From Thioploca ingrica (lineage in GTDB: Bacteria > Pseudomonadota > Gammaproteobacteria > Beggiatoales > Beggiatoaceae), in contig AP014633.1 of assembly GCA_000828835.1 (NCBI GenBank), positions 4,464,001 through 4,528,000 on the forward strand: DNA of 64,000 nucleotides, written 5' to 3'. The position numbers and the translations under genes were made by a program. Positions 8,118 to 18,408 of this stretch are shown one piece after another. The notes below the pieces were generated by a model that saw only the letters and a program-made list of their open reading frames with translations, did no database searches and was not told where the DNA came from. The first letter of the stretch is position 1; every line of letters starts with the position of its first letter.

Positions 8118-9152
8118 TTAATTGGAGATAAAACTTTGCCAATGCCGCTGGCGTCGCCACCAATAATGGCGTGCATGGGCGGGAGTTAGGATAAAAGCTT
8201 GATCTTGACCCGGATAGAGAATAATGGCATCAAATTGACGTCTCTTTATGGCTTCAAATAGCGGTGCAAACCATTCTGTTTCTAGTTCGGTAAGCCAAGT
8301 AGCCCATTGCGCAATTTTATCTTGAGGCGAAAATAGTGTCAGTAAATGTTCTCCGGGTATCAAATGCGCTAACCATTTTTTACCATTAGCCGGAACTGCA
8401 GAGTGGGGAACTTGAGCTAAGCGAGCTAAACCGCGGGTTAAGGGTTCATCGGTCCAGACATGCGACCACCGAACTGGCAGTGGTGCGTTTGGTAATTGCC
8501 CTAATCCCCAAAACCAAACGCTGTTAATACTTAATTCACCGCGTGCTTCACGTTCAATGTTGACCGGACTTTGATGTAAGCTCATTTGGATCTCATTGAG
8601 TATTTTCCACCAATCGGTTTTATCTTGACCGCTGGGTAGGTAGGGTTGAATATTCTTACCGATCACTTCGGGTAAAGGGCAAGTGGTTAATTTGGGGAAT
8701 TGCGGTAAAGCAACATACCAACGCGTTGGAGTTGGTGCGGAAAACTGTAATCCCATTTCTTCATAGAGTGGGTTGATTTCATTGATTAAAGTTTGTGCTT
8801 CAGCTAAGGTAAGCGTGAATCCGGAGCGCGTGTCAAACAATAATACCTGATCACGATAAGCCTGCAAATGAACGGGATCCGCTCGTAACCAAATGTGATT
8901 ACCACTGTCATTGGCATCACCTAAACGAGTGAGTGGTGCAATCGGTAACGGTTGGTTAACCGGGAGTTCAAACAGGGCAAAGAGACTCGCCATCCAACCC
9001 GAATGGGCCCAATCTTCCGAATAAGCTCGCGATAATAATTTTTCTAAGCTATCGAGACGTAGCGATGGCGTAGCGAGGGTGTGATAAGGAAATAATTCCG
9101 GTATTAAAATATGTAAAATGTAACCATTAGTGCGAGTCGATTTAGCAAACAT
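8118..9152 (-). CDS. RpfE-family regulatory protein (cofactor-independent phosphoglycerate-mutase-like)
   Basis: Protein of 344 residues without signal peptide. The central SVWFWGLGQLPNAP is the hallmark of proteins annotated as 'regulatory protein, RpfE type', named after a Xanthomonas gene near the rpf cluster; they are distantly related to archaeal-type phosphoglycerate mutases. The C-terminal region LFEAIKRRQFDAIILYPGQD also fits. Biochemical function is unknown. The ATG used is one codon after a TTG. It is separated from the por operon by the minisatellite. Confidence 0.65.
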   Translation of the reverse strand: MFAKSTRTNGYILHILIPELFPYHTLATPSLRLDSLEKLLSRAYSEDWAHSGWMASLFALFELPVNQPLPIAPLTRLGDANDSGNHIWLRADPVHLQAYRDQVLLFDTRSGFTLTLAEAQTLINEINPLYEEMGLQFSAPTPTRWYVALPQFPKLTTCPLPEVIGKNIQPYLPSGQDKTDWWKILNEIQMSLHQSPVNIEREARGELSINSVWFWGLGQLPNAPLPVRWSHVWTDEPLTRGLARLAQVPHSAVPANGKKWLAHLIPGEHLLTLFSPQDKIAQWATWLTELETEWFAPLFEAIKRRQFDAIILYPGQDQAFILTPAHARHYWWRRQRHWQSFISN

Positions 9153-9218
9153 CAAGGCAATTGAACCACTCTGGTTTAAACCCCCGGAGAGTTAGAAGTT
9201 TTAGCGGTTTTAATTCCG

Positions 9219-11771
9219 TTACCGCACGATAATATGCGTTGTTGCTGTCTGACCATTTTTGTCGGTAGTGGTCAACAAAGCATCTCCTGACTGCAAACCA
9301 GTTAAGTAACAACTCACCCCGGTTCCCGTACTCGATAAACCCGAATAACTTTGCACAATACCCAGCGGCGTTATCTGACAGGTTGACAGAATGGCATCAA
9401 AATTCGCGGTAGAGTCGACTAATAATTCTAATTTTTCTCCCACTATCAGGGACAAAGTCGTTGGAATGGTTGTTAAGACCGTCGGATTGATATCATTACT
9501 AATAAAAGTGCTGGCAAAAGCAATAGCGGATTGTTGAGTAAACAAAAGGTTGCTTAGATCAGCATCGGCTTGATTATAAACCGCATAAAAGTTATAGGTG
9601 CCACTGCTATTCGGTGGAACATCAAAGTATAACAAATGGTACCGTTCTTCGCGGCTCGTTAATTCTACACTGGGAATATTACGTCGATAAGGTTGAGGTA
9701 ATGTACTCACAACTTGAAATGGTAATTCAGTCATATAATGAAATGTTTGGTCAGGATATTCAATTGCTACCCATAAGTCAACTCGGGGTGCACGGAGTGG
9801 GGTTTGGACCTGTTCGATTAAATCCAGAATAAATAATTCGCCAACTTGGTAAATTTCTTTCAGCCCCACAAATTCTAATAATTCACTTGGCGCGGAACTG
9901 GCTGGTGGAATAGTGGTATTATCGGTGGTAGAGGATGTGCCATTGAAAGTAGCGCTGACGGTTTGATTTTGGTTCATCACCAGTTGGCAAGTCGGCGGCG
10001 TCCCGGTACAAGCGCCTTGCCAACCGCCAAAACTAGAACCTGATGCGGCACTAGCATTCAGTGTAACCGTCGTATTGAGAGCATATTGAGCCGTACAAAC
10101 CGTTCCACAAGCAATACCGGCAGCCGTCACGGTACCGGTTCCCATTCCCTCTTTGTTAACGGTTAAGATAACTGCCGTTTCAATGGGTGGTGGTAAGCGG
10201 TCAAAACGAGCCGTTACCGTTTGATTTTGCATGAGAGTGACTTGACAGGTGGGTGACATTTCTACGCAAGCGCCGCTCCAACCAGCGAACTGGGAATCAG
10301 ATGCGGGTTGGGCAATCAATATCACCACGGCACCGTCACCATAGGATTCACTACAATCCTCACCACAGTCGATATCCGCACTGACCACTCGACCTTCACC
10401 CTCACCAGCTTTATTCGCTGTCAGTGAGTAAGCGGATTGAGTTGAACCGAAATTAAAACTCGCGGTAACATTCTGATTTTGCGACATCATCACTTGGCAA
10501 ATAGGTTGGGTGCCAGCACAGGCTCCAGTCCAACCCGCAAAAGTAGAATCACCGGCCGGCGCAGCCGCTAACGTCACTAAAGTGTCTTTGGCATAGACCT
10601 GATTGCAATCGTTACCACAAGAAATCCCTTCTGCGGTAATACCGCCGTTACCATTACTGCCTTTAGTCACTGTTAGGGTGTATTCATCATGTTCAGCCGT
10701 TGCAAACTGAGCAATAACCGTTTGTGCTTGATTCATTGTCAATTGACAGTAAGCGGAAGTACCTGAAGTCACACTTCCAGAACACGCTCCTCCCCAACCG
10801 CTAAAAATAGAGTCCGTTGCTGGTAAAGCCGTCAGTGTGACTATCGTATTGAGTGGATACTGTTCTTCACAATCCTCACCACAATCAATTCCTTCGCCAG
10901 TGACTTGCCCACGACCATCTCCTTGTTTACTTAGCGTGAGTGGCAATAAATTAATGGTTGCCGGTGGTGAAGTGGGTTGAGTACAGGATGGATATTGCGT
11001 ATCCGGAGAACAAATCGGGTAAGCGTTTACCGCATATTCAAAACCACTATAATCAATGCTACTCTCTCGACAGAGTTGATTCCCTTTGAGACCCACTGAT
11101 TTTAATTTTGGCAACTTGCGTAAATCCGGAATGGCACCAGTAAAGTGATTATAACTTAAATCTAATTGTCTTAATTGGGTCAGTGAACTTAAATCTGGAA
11201 TCGGTCCACACAGTTCATTATCATACAGGGATAAAGTTTCTAATTGAGTGAGCGAACTTAAATTGGGCAAAGGTCCCTGCAGGTGATTATTTCTAAGATT
11301 AATGACTTTTAAATTGCTCAAGGTGTTAAATGCGGGTAAGGTACCGGTGAGTTGATTTTCATACAGATTGAGTATTTCTAAACTCGATAAAGCACTTAAA
11401 TCCGGCAGGATTCCATTTAAGTAATTCTCGAATAAATTTAGGGCAGTAACTTGTCCATCCGCCCGAGTTACTATTAAAGCAAAATCGCGTGGTTCATCAG
11501 TGACATTCCAGCCGGTCTCATTTTTCCAAGCGGGTCCATTAGTACTGTGGTAAAAATTCAACAAAGTTTCACATTGCTCTACTGGCATCAAGGATACCCG
11601 CTGACAATGACTGGTCGTTCCAGTACAGAGGGTGGCATTGCAGTTGGTATCAGCAACCACTGGCGGGAGTATACTGATACTGAAAATAATTCCAAGTAAC
11701 TCCAAAAAAAATCGTCGCTCGGGTAAAATAAAATGACTTATGATTAAATTGATATGACAATAAAGCTTCAT
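9219..11771 (-). CDS. secreted LRR and InlB-B-repeat surface protein
   Basis: An 850-residue predicted exported protein. After a hydrophobic N-terminal segment ending near ISILPPVVADTN, residues about 100-235 carry five leucine-rich repeats of the LSSLTQLRQLDLSYNHFTG type. Residues about 270-620 hold four divergent InlB B-repeats, each with CG-x-DC, FAGWTGAC and Q-x-VTA-F motifs and paired cysteines. A C-terminal domain of about 200 residues follows. Such proteins bind surfaces or partner proteins. The ATG chosen has AGAGGG ten bases upstream; a longer frame to 11837 adds 22 charged residues before the signal. No LPXTG, autotransporter or PEP-CTERM tail is seen, so the mode of attachment is unknown. 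Confidence 0.72.
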   Translation of the reverse strand: MKLYCHINLIISHFILPERRFFLELLGIIFSISILPPVVADTNCNATLCTGTTSHCQRVSLMPVEQCETLLNFYHSTNGPAWKNETGWNVTDEPRDFALIVTRADGQVTALNLFENYLNGILPDLSALSSLEILNLYENQLTGTLPAFNTLSNLKVINLRNNHLQGPLPNLSSLTQLETLSLYDNELCGPIPDLSSLTQLRQLDLSYNHFTGAIPDLRKLPKLKSVGLKGNQLCRESSIDYSGFEYAVNAYPICSPDTQYPSCTQPTSPPATINLLPLTLSKQGDGRGQVTGEGIDCGEDCEEQYPLNTIVTLTALPATDSIFSGWGGACSGSVTSGTSAYCQLTMNQAQTVIAQFATAEHDEYTLTVTKGSNGNGGITAEGISCGNDCNQVYAKDTLVTLAAAPAGDSTFAGWTGACAGTQPICQVMMSQNQNVTASFNFGSTQSAYSLTANKAGEGEGRVVSADIDCGEDCSESYGDGAVVILIAQPASDSQFAGWSGACVEMSPTCQVTLMQNQTVTARFDRLPPPIETAVILTVNKEGMGTGTVTAAGIACGTVCTAQYALNTTVTLNASAASGSSFGGWQGACTGTPPTCQLVMNQNQTVSATFNGTSSTTDNTTIPPASSAPSELLEFVGLKEIYQVGELFILDLIEQVQTPLRAPRVDLWVAIEYPDQTFHYMTELPFQVVSTLPQPYRRNIPSVELTSREERYHLLYFDVPPNSSGTYNFYAVYNQADADLSNLLFTQQSAIAFASTFISNDINPTVLTTIPTTLSLIVGEKLELLVDSTANFDAILSTCQITPLGIVQSYSGLSSTGTGVSCYLTGLQSGDALLTTTDKNGQTATTHIIVR

Positions 11772-11870
11772 AATAACTTGCCCTCTGGATAACCAAAACA
11801 GAGAAATTCTATTTAGTATAATCTTTTTTTCAGCCATTGTTTCGTTAAATTAAGGTGCTATCAATTAATT

Positions 11871-12584
11871 ATGTTGTTTTCCAATCAGGGTCGATCGTTG
11901 CAACTACGCCGAACCACACCACCAGATGCTGCTATTTTATTACGTGCTTATCAAGATGAATCTTTTATGCGTTTGTATCATGCTAACCATGCGCAACCGA
12001 ATGAAGAACAACTCACTGAATTATTAAGAGAACGAGAACGCTATTCTCCGGTTGACAGCGGTTATTTAGAATGGTTAATTTTGCATAAGCAACATGGACC
12101 GGTTGGCGTTGCCGCTTTGGGAGATTATTCCCCCATTCACCAACGAGCGGAGTTTTTGATAGGACTATTCGATAAACAACATCGTTCCCTCGGTTATGGT
12201 ACTGAAGCCACGTTATTAGTACTGGATTTGGCTTTTAATGCTTATCACTTAAACAAGATTTATGCTTATGTTTATGAGTATAATCAGTTTGCTCAGCAAA
12301 ATATGTTGAAATTTGGTTTTCAGCATGAAGGTACTTTAGAAAAACATCATTATTGGTTAGCCGAAAAAAAATTTATTGATCTTTATATCAATGGGATAAC
12401 GGTAACACGGTTTCGTCATCACGAGAAAATCCGCCGCTATTCTTTACGCTTATTGGGAAGAGATGTTACCCAACCCTATGAGATTATGAAACTCTCCTCA
12501 AACGAGAAATTATCAGCAGCGACTAATCAATGGTTTTTAATTGGATTACAAAAAATAATCAATCACGACAACAAACCCTGCTAA
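11871..12584 (+). CDS. GNAT-family N-acetyltransferase (RimJ/RimL type)
   Basis: Protein of 237 residues. It starts with the LQLRRTTPPDAAILLRAYQD strand-helix of RimJ/RimL-like acetyltransferases, then has the acetyl-CoA loop RSLGYGTEATLLVLDLAF near residue 105, and AYVYEYNQFAQQNMLKFGF with GTLEKHHYW, typical of the C-terminal half of the fold. The last 60 residues are an extra tail rich in basic residues. Substrate is unknown. It is divergent from the LRR protein, 99 bp away, and is followed 45 bp later by a secreted unknown that may share its transcript. Confidence 0.75.
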   Translation: MLFSNQGRSLQLRRTTPPDAAILLRAYQDESFMRLYHANHAQPNEEQLTELLRERERYSPVDSGYLEWLILHKQHGPVGVAALGDYSPIHQRAEFLIGLFDKQHRSLGYGTEATLLVLDLAFNAYHLNKIYAYVYEYNQFAQQNMLKFGFQHEGTLEKHHYWLAEKKFIDLYINGITVTRFRHHEKIRRYSLRLLGRDVTQPYEIMKLSSNEKLSAATNQWFLIGLQKIINHDNKPC

Positions 12585-12629
12585 AATAAAACGAGTTATT
12601 CGTTTGTCTAGATAAATAAGGAATCTACT

Positions 12630-13499
12630 ATGAAAAAATCTAACCTGACTAAAAATAATAAATTTGCCTACGTTTTCTTATTAGCGACTACCACCGCTTG
12701 GGCTAATACTAAAAGCCCCAATGGTTTACCCAAACCGCGTCCCAATGACGAAGCCACCCCACCGCCGAATCAAGAACCATCAGCAGCACAACCCGCACCG
12801 ACACCTTCTCAACCGCCTATCAAAAATCAAGATCAAGGCAAAAGTCAAATTAATATTGCGGCGATTCGAGTCGATCCGGCCGTGGCTAAACAAGTTAAAC
12901 AATGTCCAGCTAACGCAGTTAACTTGACCAGCCAACCTAAGCCGCACCGAGTTTCTTCGCTTACTTTTGATCCCCAAGAAAAACAATCTATAAAATTGAA
13001 ATTTACTCTCTCTCCTATTATGACCACTGCGGAAGAACGAGTATTAGTGTTACTTTATAGCCAATGCTTGTCGCCGCAACCACAATTAGAAACCCCGAAT
13101 TCAGATAATAAATTAGCTTTGGATATCAATGATGTTCAAATTTTGGATACTTATCAAATTGCCGCTAAAACCGACCAAGCACCTAATCAAGCCAAATCAG
13201 CATTGACCCCGGTAACCTTAGATATTGATTTAGAACTTGATAAGCTACGCCAACAAGTGGAAGCGGGTAATGATACTTTTTATTTCCAAGCCGCTTTGCT
13301 TAATAAGGCAGATTATGATGGTCGTCATTATGGTGAGATGGTATTATCCCCGCTCGAAGCGGTTGAGTTTAGCTCCAAAAATTGCCCCGATCGCAACCAA
13401 TTAACCCAAAATGTCAATTCGGCTAACCCGGTTTGCGGACAACTTAAGCAAACTAAATCAGCTAATAATCTACCTAATAACACCAATAACGCCAACTAA
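12630..13499 (+). CDS. secreted hypothetical protein, proline-rich N-terminus
   Basis: I do not recognise this 289-residue protein. A signal peptide of moderate hydrophobicity ends AYVFLLATTTAWA before NTKSP. A Pro/Gln/Asn-rich linker (residues about 27-75) leads to a folded part with four cysteines (QCPANA, SQCLSP, NCPDR, PVCGQ) and many beta-strand-like stretches. It ends in an Asn-rich tail. A good ribosome site AAGGAATCTACT precedes the ATG. A periplasmic or outer-surface location is inferred from the signal peptide. Confidence 0.6.
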   Translation: MKKSNLTKNNKFAYVFLLATTTAWANTKSPNGLPKPRPNDEATPPPNQEPSAAQPAPTPSQPPIKNQDQGKSQINIAAIRVDPAVAKQVKQCPANAVNLTSQPKPHRVSSLTFDPQEKQSIKLKFTLSPIMTTAEERVLVLLYSQCLSPQPQLETPNSDNKLALDINDVQILDTYQIAAKTDQAPNQAKSALTPVTLDIDLELDKLRQQVEAGNDTFYFQAALLNKADYDGRHYGEMVLSPLEAVEFSSKNCPDRNQLTQNVNSANPVCGQLKQTKSANNLPNNTNNAN

Positions 13500-13562
13500 T
13501 AAACAATTTATTGATAACCAAGGTATTTATATTCAGTACGCCAGCCTATTTTTCTCTTCTTA

Positions 13563-13580
13563 CCCCCTTAATCAAGGGGG
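13563..13580. repeat. perfect palindrome between convergent genes
   Basis: CCCCCTT-AATC-AAGGGGG lies between the ends of the secreted protein gene and trpE. It belongs to the same C/G palindrome class as those at 202 and 45919 and could serve as a weak terminator in either direction, although no T-run follows. Confidence 0.5.
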
Positions 13581-13650
13581 GCAAGGAGAAATTTACCGAT
13601 AGTTGATTTGCCCCAATCCCCTTATCCCACTTTGGTTGCCAAAGGATTAA

Positions 13651-15126
13651 TTAATTCAAGCCGGCGGCTGCCATAGCAACCGCTTTGAATATGGCGCGCC
13701 CTTTGTTCATAGTTTCTTCCCATTCTTTAGCTGGAATGGAATCGGCTACAATACCCGCACCGACTTGAATGTGGAGCATTTGATCTTTTATAACGGCGGT
13801 ACGGATAGCAATTGCGGTATCCATATCACCATGCCAGGCTAGATAACCGACCGCTCCACCATAAATACCTCGTTTCACGGGTTCTAGCTCATCAATAATT
13901 TCCATGGCGCGGATTTTAGGTGCACCACTCAGTGTTCCGGCTGGGATAGCCGATTTTAAAGCCGCTAAAGCATTGAGATCGGATCTCAACTGTCCAGTCA
14001 CGTTAGAAACAATGTGCATGACATGAGAATAGCGCTCAATAACCATTTGTTCAGTCACTTGTACGGTACCCAGTTGAGCGACTCGACCCACATCATTGCG
14101 TCCCAAATCGATAAGCATGAGATGTTCAGCGCATTCTTTAGGGTCAGCTAAAAGTTCCTTTTCCAAGGCGAGATCTTCTTGCGGATCGCGTCCACGTGGG
14201 CGGGTACCGGCAATGGGACGAACGGTCAGTTGTTGTCCTTCTAAATGAACTAAAATTTCCGGTGAAGATCCCACAATATGAAAATGTTCTAAGTCGAGAT
14301 AATACAAATAAGGTGAAGGATTTAAACAACGCAAGGCTCGATAAACATTTAAAGGTGGTCCAGGGTAAGGAATGGATAACCGTTGTGAAAGCACTACTTG
14401 CATAATATCACCTTCAATGATGTATTCTTTGATTCGCTCTATGGCTTGTTCAAAAGCTTGCCGGTCGAAACCAGATTTAAAATCCGCTTCGCTAATCGTA
14501 TAAGGAGACAAGGTTGATAAAGCGGGTGGAACGGGCGCACGTAACTGGCTAACGAGATGATCGAGATGTTGTTGTGCTTGCTTAAAGGCATTGGGATTCG
14601 CTGGATTGGCATGTACAATCAGATAGAGTTTACCCTTGAGGTTGTCAAACACAATGATCTGGTCAGAAACCATGAGGAGGATATCTGGAGTACCTAAGGG
14701 ATCCGGCGGATTGGCTGCACACAGACGTGGTTCAATATAACGTACTGTATCGTAACCAAAATAACCGACTAATCCCCCCGTAAAACGAGGTAATCCTGGC
14801 AATTGAGGTACCGAAAAACGCTGTTGGAAATCCGCCAGCCACTGGAAAGGATCAGCGGTTTGTACCGATTCAGTCAGTTTACCTGCTTGACTGACTTGAA
14901 TAACTTCTCCGTAGACCTTGATCACCGTTTGAGCCGGTAATCCAATTATAGAATAACGTCCCCATTTTTCACCACCCTGCACCGATTCAAGCAAATAGGA
15001 ATAAGGGCCTTTAGCCAGTTTAAGGTAAGCACTTAATGGGGTATCTAAGTCAGCTAATACTTCCCGTAAAACCGGGATACGATTATAACCTTCATCGCTT
15101 AGTTGAGTAAAAAGTTCTGGTGTCAT
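13651..15126 (-). CDS. trpE: anthranilate synthase component I
   Basis: Full-length TrpE of 491 residues, which converts chorismate to anthranilate with the TrpG glutaminase partner (not in the window). The N-terminal regulatory part has the [18 protein letters not shown] tryptophan-site region. The chorismate-binding half shows [42 protein letters not shown] and [20 protein letters not shown]. Gene order rpe-gph-trpE on one strand is common in gammaproteobacteria, so the three probably share a transcript despite a 254-bp repeat-filled gap before trpE. Confidence 0.95.
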   Translation of the reverse strand: MTPELFTQLSDEGYNRIPVLREVLADLDTPLSAYLKLAKGPYSYLLESVQGGEKWGRYSIIGLPAQTVIKVYGEVIQVSQAGKLTESVQTADPFQWLADFQQRFSVPQLPGLPRFTGGLVGYFGYDTVRYIEPRLCAANPPDPLGTPDILLMVSDQIIVFDNLKGKLYLIVHANPANPNAFKQAQQHLDHLVSQLRAPVPPALSTLSPYTISEADFKSGFDRQAFEQAIERIKEYIIEGDIMQVVLSQRLSIPYPGPPLNVYRALRCLNPSPYLYYLDLEHFHIVGSSPEILVHLEGQQLTVRPIAGTRPRGRDPQEDLALEKELLADPKECAEHLMLIDLGRNDVGRVAQLGTVQVTEQMVIERYSHVMHIVSNVTGQLRSDLNALAALKSAIPAGTLSGAPKIRAMEIIDELEPVKRGIYGGAVGYLAWHGDMDTAIAIRTAVIKDQMLHIQVGAGIVADSIPAKEWEETMNKGRAIFKAVAMAAAGLN

Positions 15127-15375
15127 TGATCAGTTGTCCGTAGGGGCAACCCTTGCGGTTACCCTAACTTTTGTCAGTTGTCAGTTAGCCGTAGGGGCAA
15201 GCCTTGCAGTTGCCCTAACATACGGGTATCAGTTGTCAGTGAAGCGTAATTAATTAACGGTTTAACCTGGACTGATAACAATTTCAGGTTACATGATAAC
15301 TGATATCTATGTTATTGATAACGAATAAATGTTGATTAAGCGGTTAGGGCAACTACAAGGGTTACCCCTACGACT
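15127..15375. repeat. GTAGGGGCAA repeat cluster between gph and trpE
   Basis: Two direct copies of a unit with GTAGGGGCAA, then CCTTGC and GTTACCCTAAC or GTTGCCCTAAC (near 15133 and 15192), and one inverted copy (GTTAGGGCAACTACAAGGGT, then TACCCCTAC, near 15344) occupy most of the gap, with TCAGTTGTCAGT units between. They are intergenic palindromic repeats inserted in an otherwise conserved operon. Confidence 0.65.
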
Positions 15376-15380
15376 AACTG

Positions 15381-16064
15381 TTATAGTTTTGAACCAATTA
15401 CTTGCGGAAATTGCGCAAATGAATCAATCACCGCATCCGGTTGCGCAGTTCGAATGTCTTCACCGTGATTATAACCATAAGTCACACAGATAATTTGGAA
15501 GCCAGCCGCACGAGCCGCTTGGACATCATTGATCGAATCTCCTATCATCAAGGAGTGATGTGGATTCACTTGAAAATAGCTGGCTGCATGCAACAGGGGC
15601 ATCGGATTGGGTTTCTGTTGCGGTAAAGTGTCACCGCTAATCACTAAACGGAAATCATCATACACTTTGAGTGATTTAAGTAAGGGGATAGTAAATTGTT
15701 CGGCTTTATTAGTAATACAGGCCAGTAGATACCCTTGTGATTTTAACCAATCTAATCCTTCGCGCACTTGTGGATACAGGACACTATGATGCCCATTACA
15801 CTCCGTATATAACACTTTAAACAGATGAAAAGCGGCTTGAAATAAATCCGCTTCGGGTTCACCCTCGAGTTGATCGAGTAAAGCGCGTTTAACCAGACGT
15901 TCTACACCATTGCCAATCCAACGTCGAACTTTTTCTTCACCACGTTGTGGTAATTCCAGTTGTAACATCATACCATCAATGGCATAGGACAGATCCGGCA
16001 CACTGTCTATCAGTGTCCCATCTAAATCGATTAACACTAATTCAGGTACCGGTAGAGTCATCAT
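15381..16064 (-). CDS. gph: phosphoglycolate phosphatase, HAD family
   Basis: HAD-superfamily hydrolase of 227 residues. Motif I is [15 protein letters not shown], motif II lies in LACITNKAE, and motifs III/IV appear in [11 protein letters not shown] and [17 protein letters not shown]. The length and the rpe-gph-trpE neighbourhood support Gph, which removes phosphate from 2-phosphoglycolate formed by Rubisco oxygenation or DNA repair. It overlaps the end of rpe by four bases (ATGA), a sign of translational coupling. In an autotrophic sulfur oxidiser this step matters for photorespiratory carbon, but no Rubisco gene is in view. Confidence 0.88.
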   Translation of the reverse strand: MMTLPVPELVLIDLDGTLIDSVPDLSYAIDGMMLQLELPQRGEEKVRRWIGNGVERLVKRALLDQLEGEPEADLFQAAFHLFKVLYTECNGHHSVLYPQVREGLDWLKSQGYLLACITNKAEQFTIPLLKSLKVYDDFRLVISGDTLPQQKPNPMPLLHAASYFQVNPHHSLMIGDSINDVQAARAAGFQIICVTYGYNHGEDIRTAQPDAVIDSFAQFPQVIGSKL

Positions 16065-16732
16065 TGCACCTTTGCTAGCTGGGCACGCATAGCGGCAATA
16101 GTGGCTCGGTAATCTGGTGTACTAAAAATAGCGGAGCCGGCGACAAAGGTATCTGCACCCGCTTGCGCAATTTCACGAATATTATCGATTTTAACGCCAC
16201 CATCAATTTCTAGACGAATATCCCGTCCACTGTCGTTAATGAGTTTACGTGCTTGACGCAATTTTTCTAAGCTAGAAGTGATAAACGATTGACCACCAAA
16301 ACCGGGGTTAACTGACATGAGCAATACCATGTCAATTTTATCCATCACATAGTTAAGATAATCTAATGGTGTGGCTGGATTAAAAACGAGACCGGATTTA
16401 CAACCACAATCTCTAACGAGTTGTAAAGATCGATCAATGTGTTCAGTGGCTTCGGGATGAAAGGTGATATAAGTCGCACCGGCTTTGGCAAAATCAGGAA
16501 TAATGCGATCAACTGGTTTGACCATTAAGTGCACATCAATGGGTGCGGTTATGCCATGTTTACGTAAGGCTTCACAGATTAAAGGGCCAATGGTCAAATT
16601 AGGGACATAGTGATTATCCATAACATCAAAATGAATGATATCAGCGCCGGCAGCTAAGACTGTCGTTACTTCATCTCCTAACCGAGCAAAGTTAGCCGAT
16701 AAGATAGATGGAGCAATAAAATAATCCAGCAT
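16061..16732 (-). CDS. rpe: ribulose-phosphate 3-epimerase
   Basis: TIM-barrel enzyme of 223 residues that interconverts ribulose-5-phosphate and xylulose-5-phosphate in the pentose phosphate and Calvin cycles. Signatures are [57 protein letters not shown] and [11 protein letters not shown], covering the metal and phosphate sites. GAGGT lies eight bases before the ATG. It is the first gene of the rpe-gph-trpE group. Confidence 0.96.
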   Translation of the reverse strand: MLDYFIAPSILSANFARLGDEVTTVLAAGADIIHFDVMDNHYVPNLTIGPLICEALRKHGITAPIDVHLMVKPVDRIIPDFAKAGATYITFHPEATEHIDRSLQLVRDCGCKSGLVFNPATPLDYLNYVMDKIDMVLLMSVNPGFGGQSFITSSLEKLRQARKLINDSGRDIRLEIDGGVKIDNIREIAQAGADTFVAGSAIFSTPDYRATIAAMRAQLAKVQ

Positions 16733-17202
16733 GAATGTTTACCTCTGTGTTAGTGTTAAATTTTCCGTCAGATTTGAAAATAAGTTTACTTAATCTTTGA
16801 CTAAGGCGCTATTTCATCCCCAGCCGTTATGTCGAACTGAGATGAGAGTGACTTACTCACGTTACGCACCAGACTGCTGTTATTTTTTCATTCACTCAAT
16901 CAGTGCCTAGTTAAGTATTGAGTTAACTTAAGATGAAATCATCGAGTATATATTACGTTGTTTGCCCTAGATCGGTCAAAAGGGTTTCAGTATGGAGCAT
17001 GGCAAATGCACTTAAAATTGATTTTTAATAAGAAGAGAGAGATACTTTAACGAAAGAAACTGAGTCACTTGTAGTCTTGGCTTTTCTATCGAGCAAGTGG
17101 CGGGAGTAGGCGAATTCGCCAATGGAAATTAAGGCTGATACACTTGCTCTTAACATTTAGTATTAATTTCGCGACAGGTATAAAAAATTCTAAAAGGTAT
17201 GT
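16733..17202. other. 470-bp intergenic region between divergent rpe and acyltransferase genes
   Basis: No gene or clear repeat is seen. It must hold promoters for both divergent units. It marks the boundary between conserved core genes on the left and an accessory pair on the right. Confidence 0.5.
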
Positions 17203-18408
17203 ATGGTTCGTATACATAATTTGCTTTTCACGATTTATCATATTATTCCACCTTCGATCCGCCGATTGATTAAAATTGTAATTTACAAGTGTATTTCACC
17301 ATTTTTCTTGGTTGCTATCCTACTTCGAAGACTCAAGCTAAATTTATGGATTGTGGAGGGAATGGAGCTTGGCAGTGGTATGCCGCTTTCAATTATATGC
17401 GCTATGGAAAATCGTAAGTTCAGGAATTACCTATGTGGGCTAATTTATGGTGATTCCTTTAGAGAACTCAACCTCGGTTGGGTGTGGTATTGGAATGCCA
17501 TAAGAATTGCCCGAAAAGCAAAGTATGATTGTGCAATTATGTTGGTTGAAGTCCACAATTCACTCGGAGAAATACTTAATTCTAAAAAGTGGTTTTATAT
17601 TCCTCAATGGGTAAAGGGCGAGGTAGATATTCCAATCGGTCCTCTGGTTTTGCAGGATCGAAGTTTGAAATCGGATTTGCGACGGATAAGGAAAAATGCT
17701 CTTCAATATCAAGTGTGTCGAGACCCGGAAAGCTTAAGTGATTTTTATTACCATATGCATATACCTTATATCACAACATCTCACGGTAATTGTGCGCATA
17801 TTTCACCCTTTGAGGAGATGAAGCGTGGTCTAACCTCTGGTGATTTACTGTTTGTAACAAAGCAGGGAGAACGCATAGCCGGAGCGCTTATTCTATACGA
17901 GGAGACTGGAGCACGCCTGCGGTCTTTTGGGGTCAGAGATGGAAACAACAAGTATCTCGTCGATGGTGTGATAGGTGCTTTATATTATTATTCTTTATTA
18001 TATCTCGAGAGTAAAGGTGTTAATAAAGTCAATTTTGGCTGGTCCAGGTCATTTCTTCGAGATGGTGTGCTTCGATATAAGGCAAAATGGTCTCAGCGGC
18101 TATTCGGTACTTCTCGAAACGGATTTGCACTTAGGGTTTTATCGGACACCCAGGCAGTAAGAGAATTCTTATATAGAAATCCATTTATTTTTAAACATCA
18201 GAAGTTGCTTTATGGCGCGTATTTTATTGATTCCTCCGAGTCACTTTCGCCAGAAGAATTCAAGAAAATCGATGATGATTATTGTCTTTTCGGATTATCA
18301 AAACTATTCGTATACCGAATTGTGTCAAGCACACCGGTTAATAGAGTAAAGGTTCCGCCAGAACAGGCAACCAGGGTAGCGCTAGAGGAGATTGCATGGA
18401 AAAATTGA
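17203..18408 (+). CDS. GNAT/FemAB-like acyltransferase of unknown substrate
   Basis: A 401-residue protein. Residues about 20-45 form a hydrophobic, positively flanked segment (ISPFFLVAILLRRLKL) that may bind a membrane. Residues about 150-330 look like a GNAT/FemAB (BioF2-like) domain: SDLRRIRKNALQYQVCRDPE, then LLFVTKQGERIAGALILYEE, then the hallmark GALYYYSLLYLESKGVNKVN and FGWSRSFLRDGVLRYKAKW. FemAB-like enzymes attach amino acids or acyl groups to peptides, lipids or peptidoglycan. The gene overlaps the next by 13 bases. Codon choice (more AGA/AGG, GGA and ATA) seems unlike the neighbours, which suggests transfer; this is an impression, not a count. Confidence 0.6.
   Translation: MVRIHNLLFTIYHIIPPSIRRLIKIVIYKCISPFFLVAILLRRLKLNLWIVEGMELGSGMPLSIICAMENRKFRNYLCGLIYGDSFRELNLGWVWYWNAIRIARKAKYDCAIMLVEVHNSLGEILNSKKWFYIPQWVKGEVDIPIGPLVLQDRSLKSDLRRIRKNALQYQVCRDPESLSDFYYHMHIPYITTSHGNCAHISPFEEMKRGLTSGDLLFVTKQGERIAGALILYEETGARLRSFGVRDGNNKYLVDGVIGALYYYSLLYLESKGVNKVNFGWSRSFLRDGVLRYKAKWSQRLFGTSRNGFALRVLSDTQAVREFLYRNPFIFKHQKLLYGAYFIDSSESLSPEEFKKIDDDYCLFGLSKLFVYRIVSSTPVNRVKVPPEQATRVALEEIAWKN

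Noticed and set aside
15127-15375. Tryptophan leader peptide or T-box before trpE
   Set aside because: No run of Trp codons and no T-box-like specifier structure is visible; the gap is filled by repeats.
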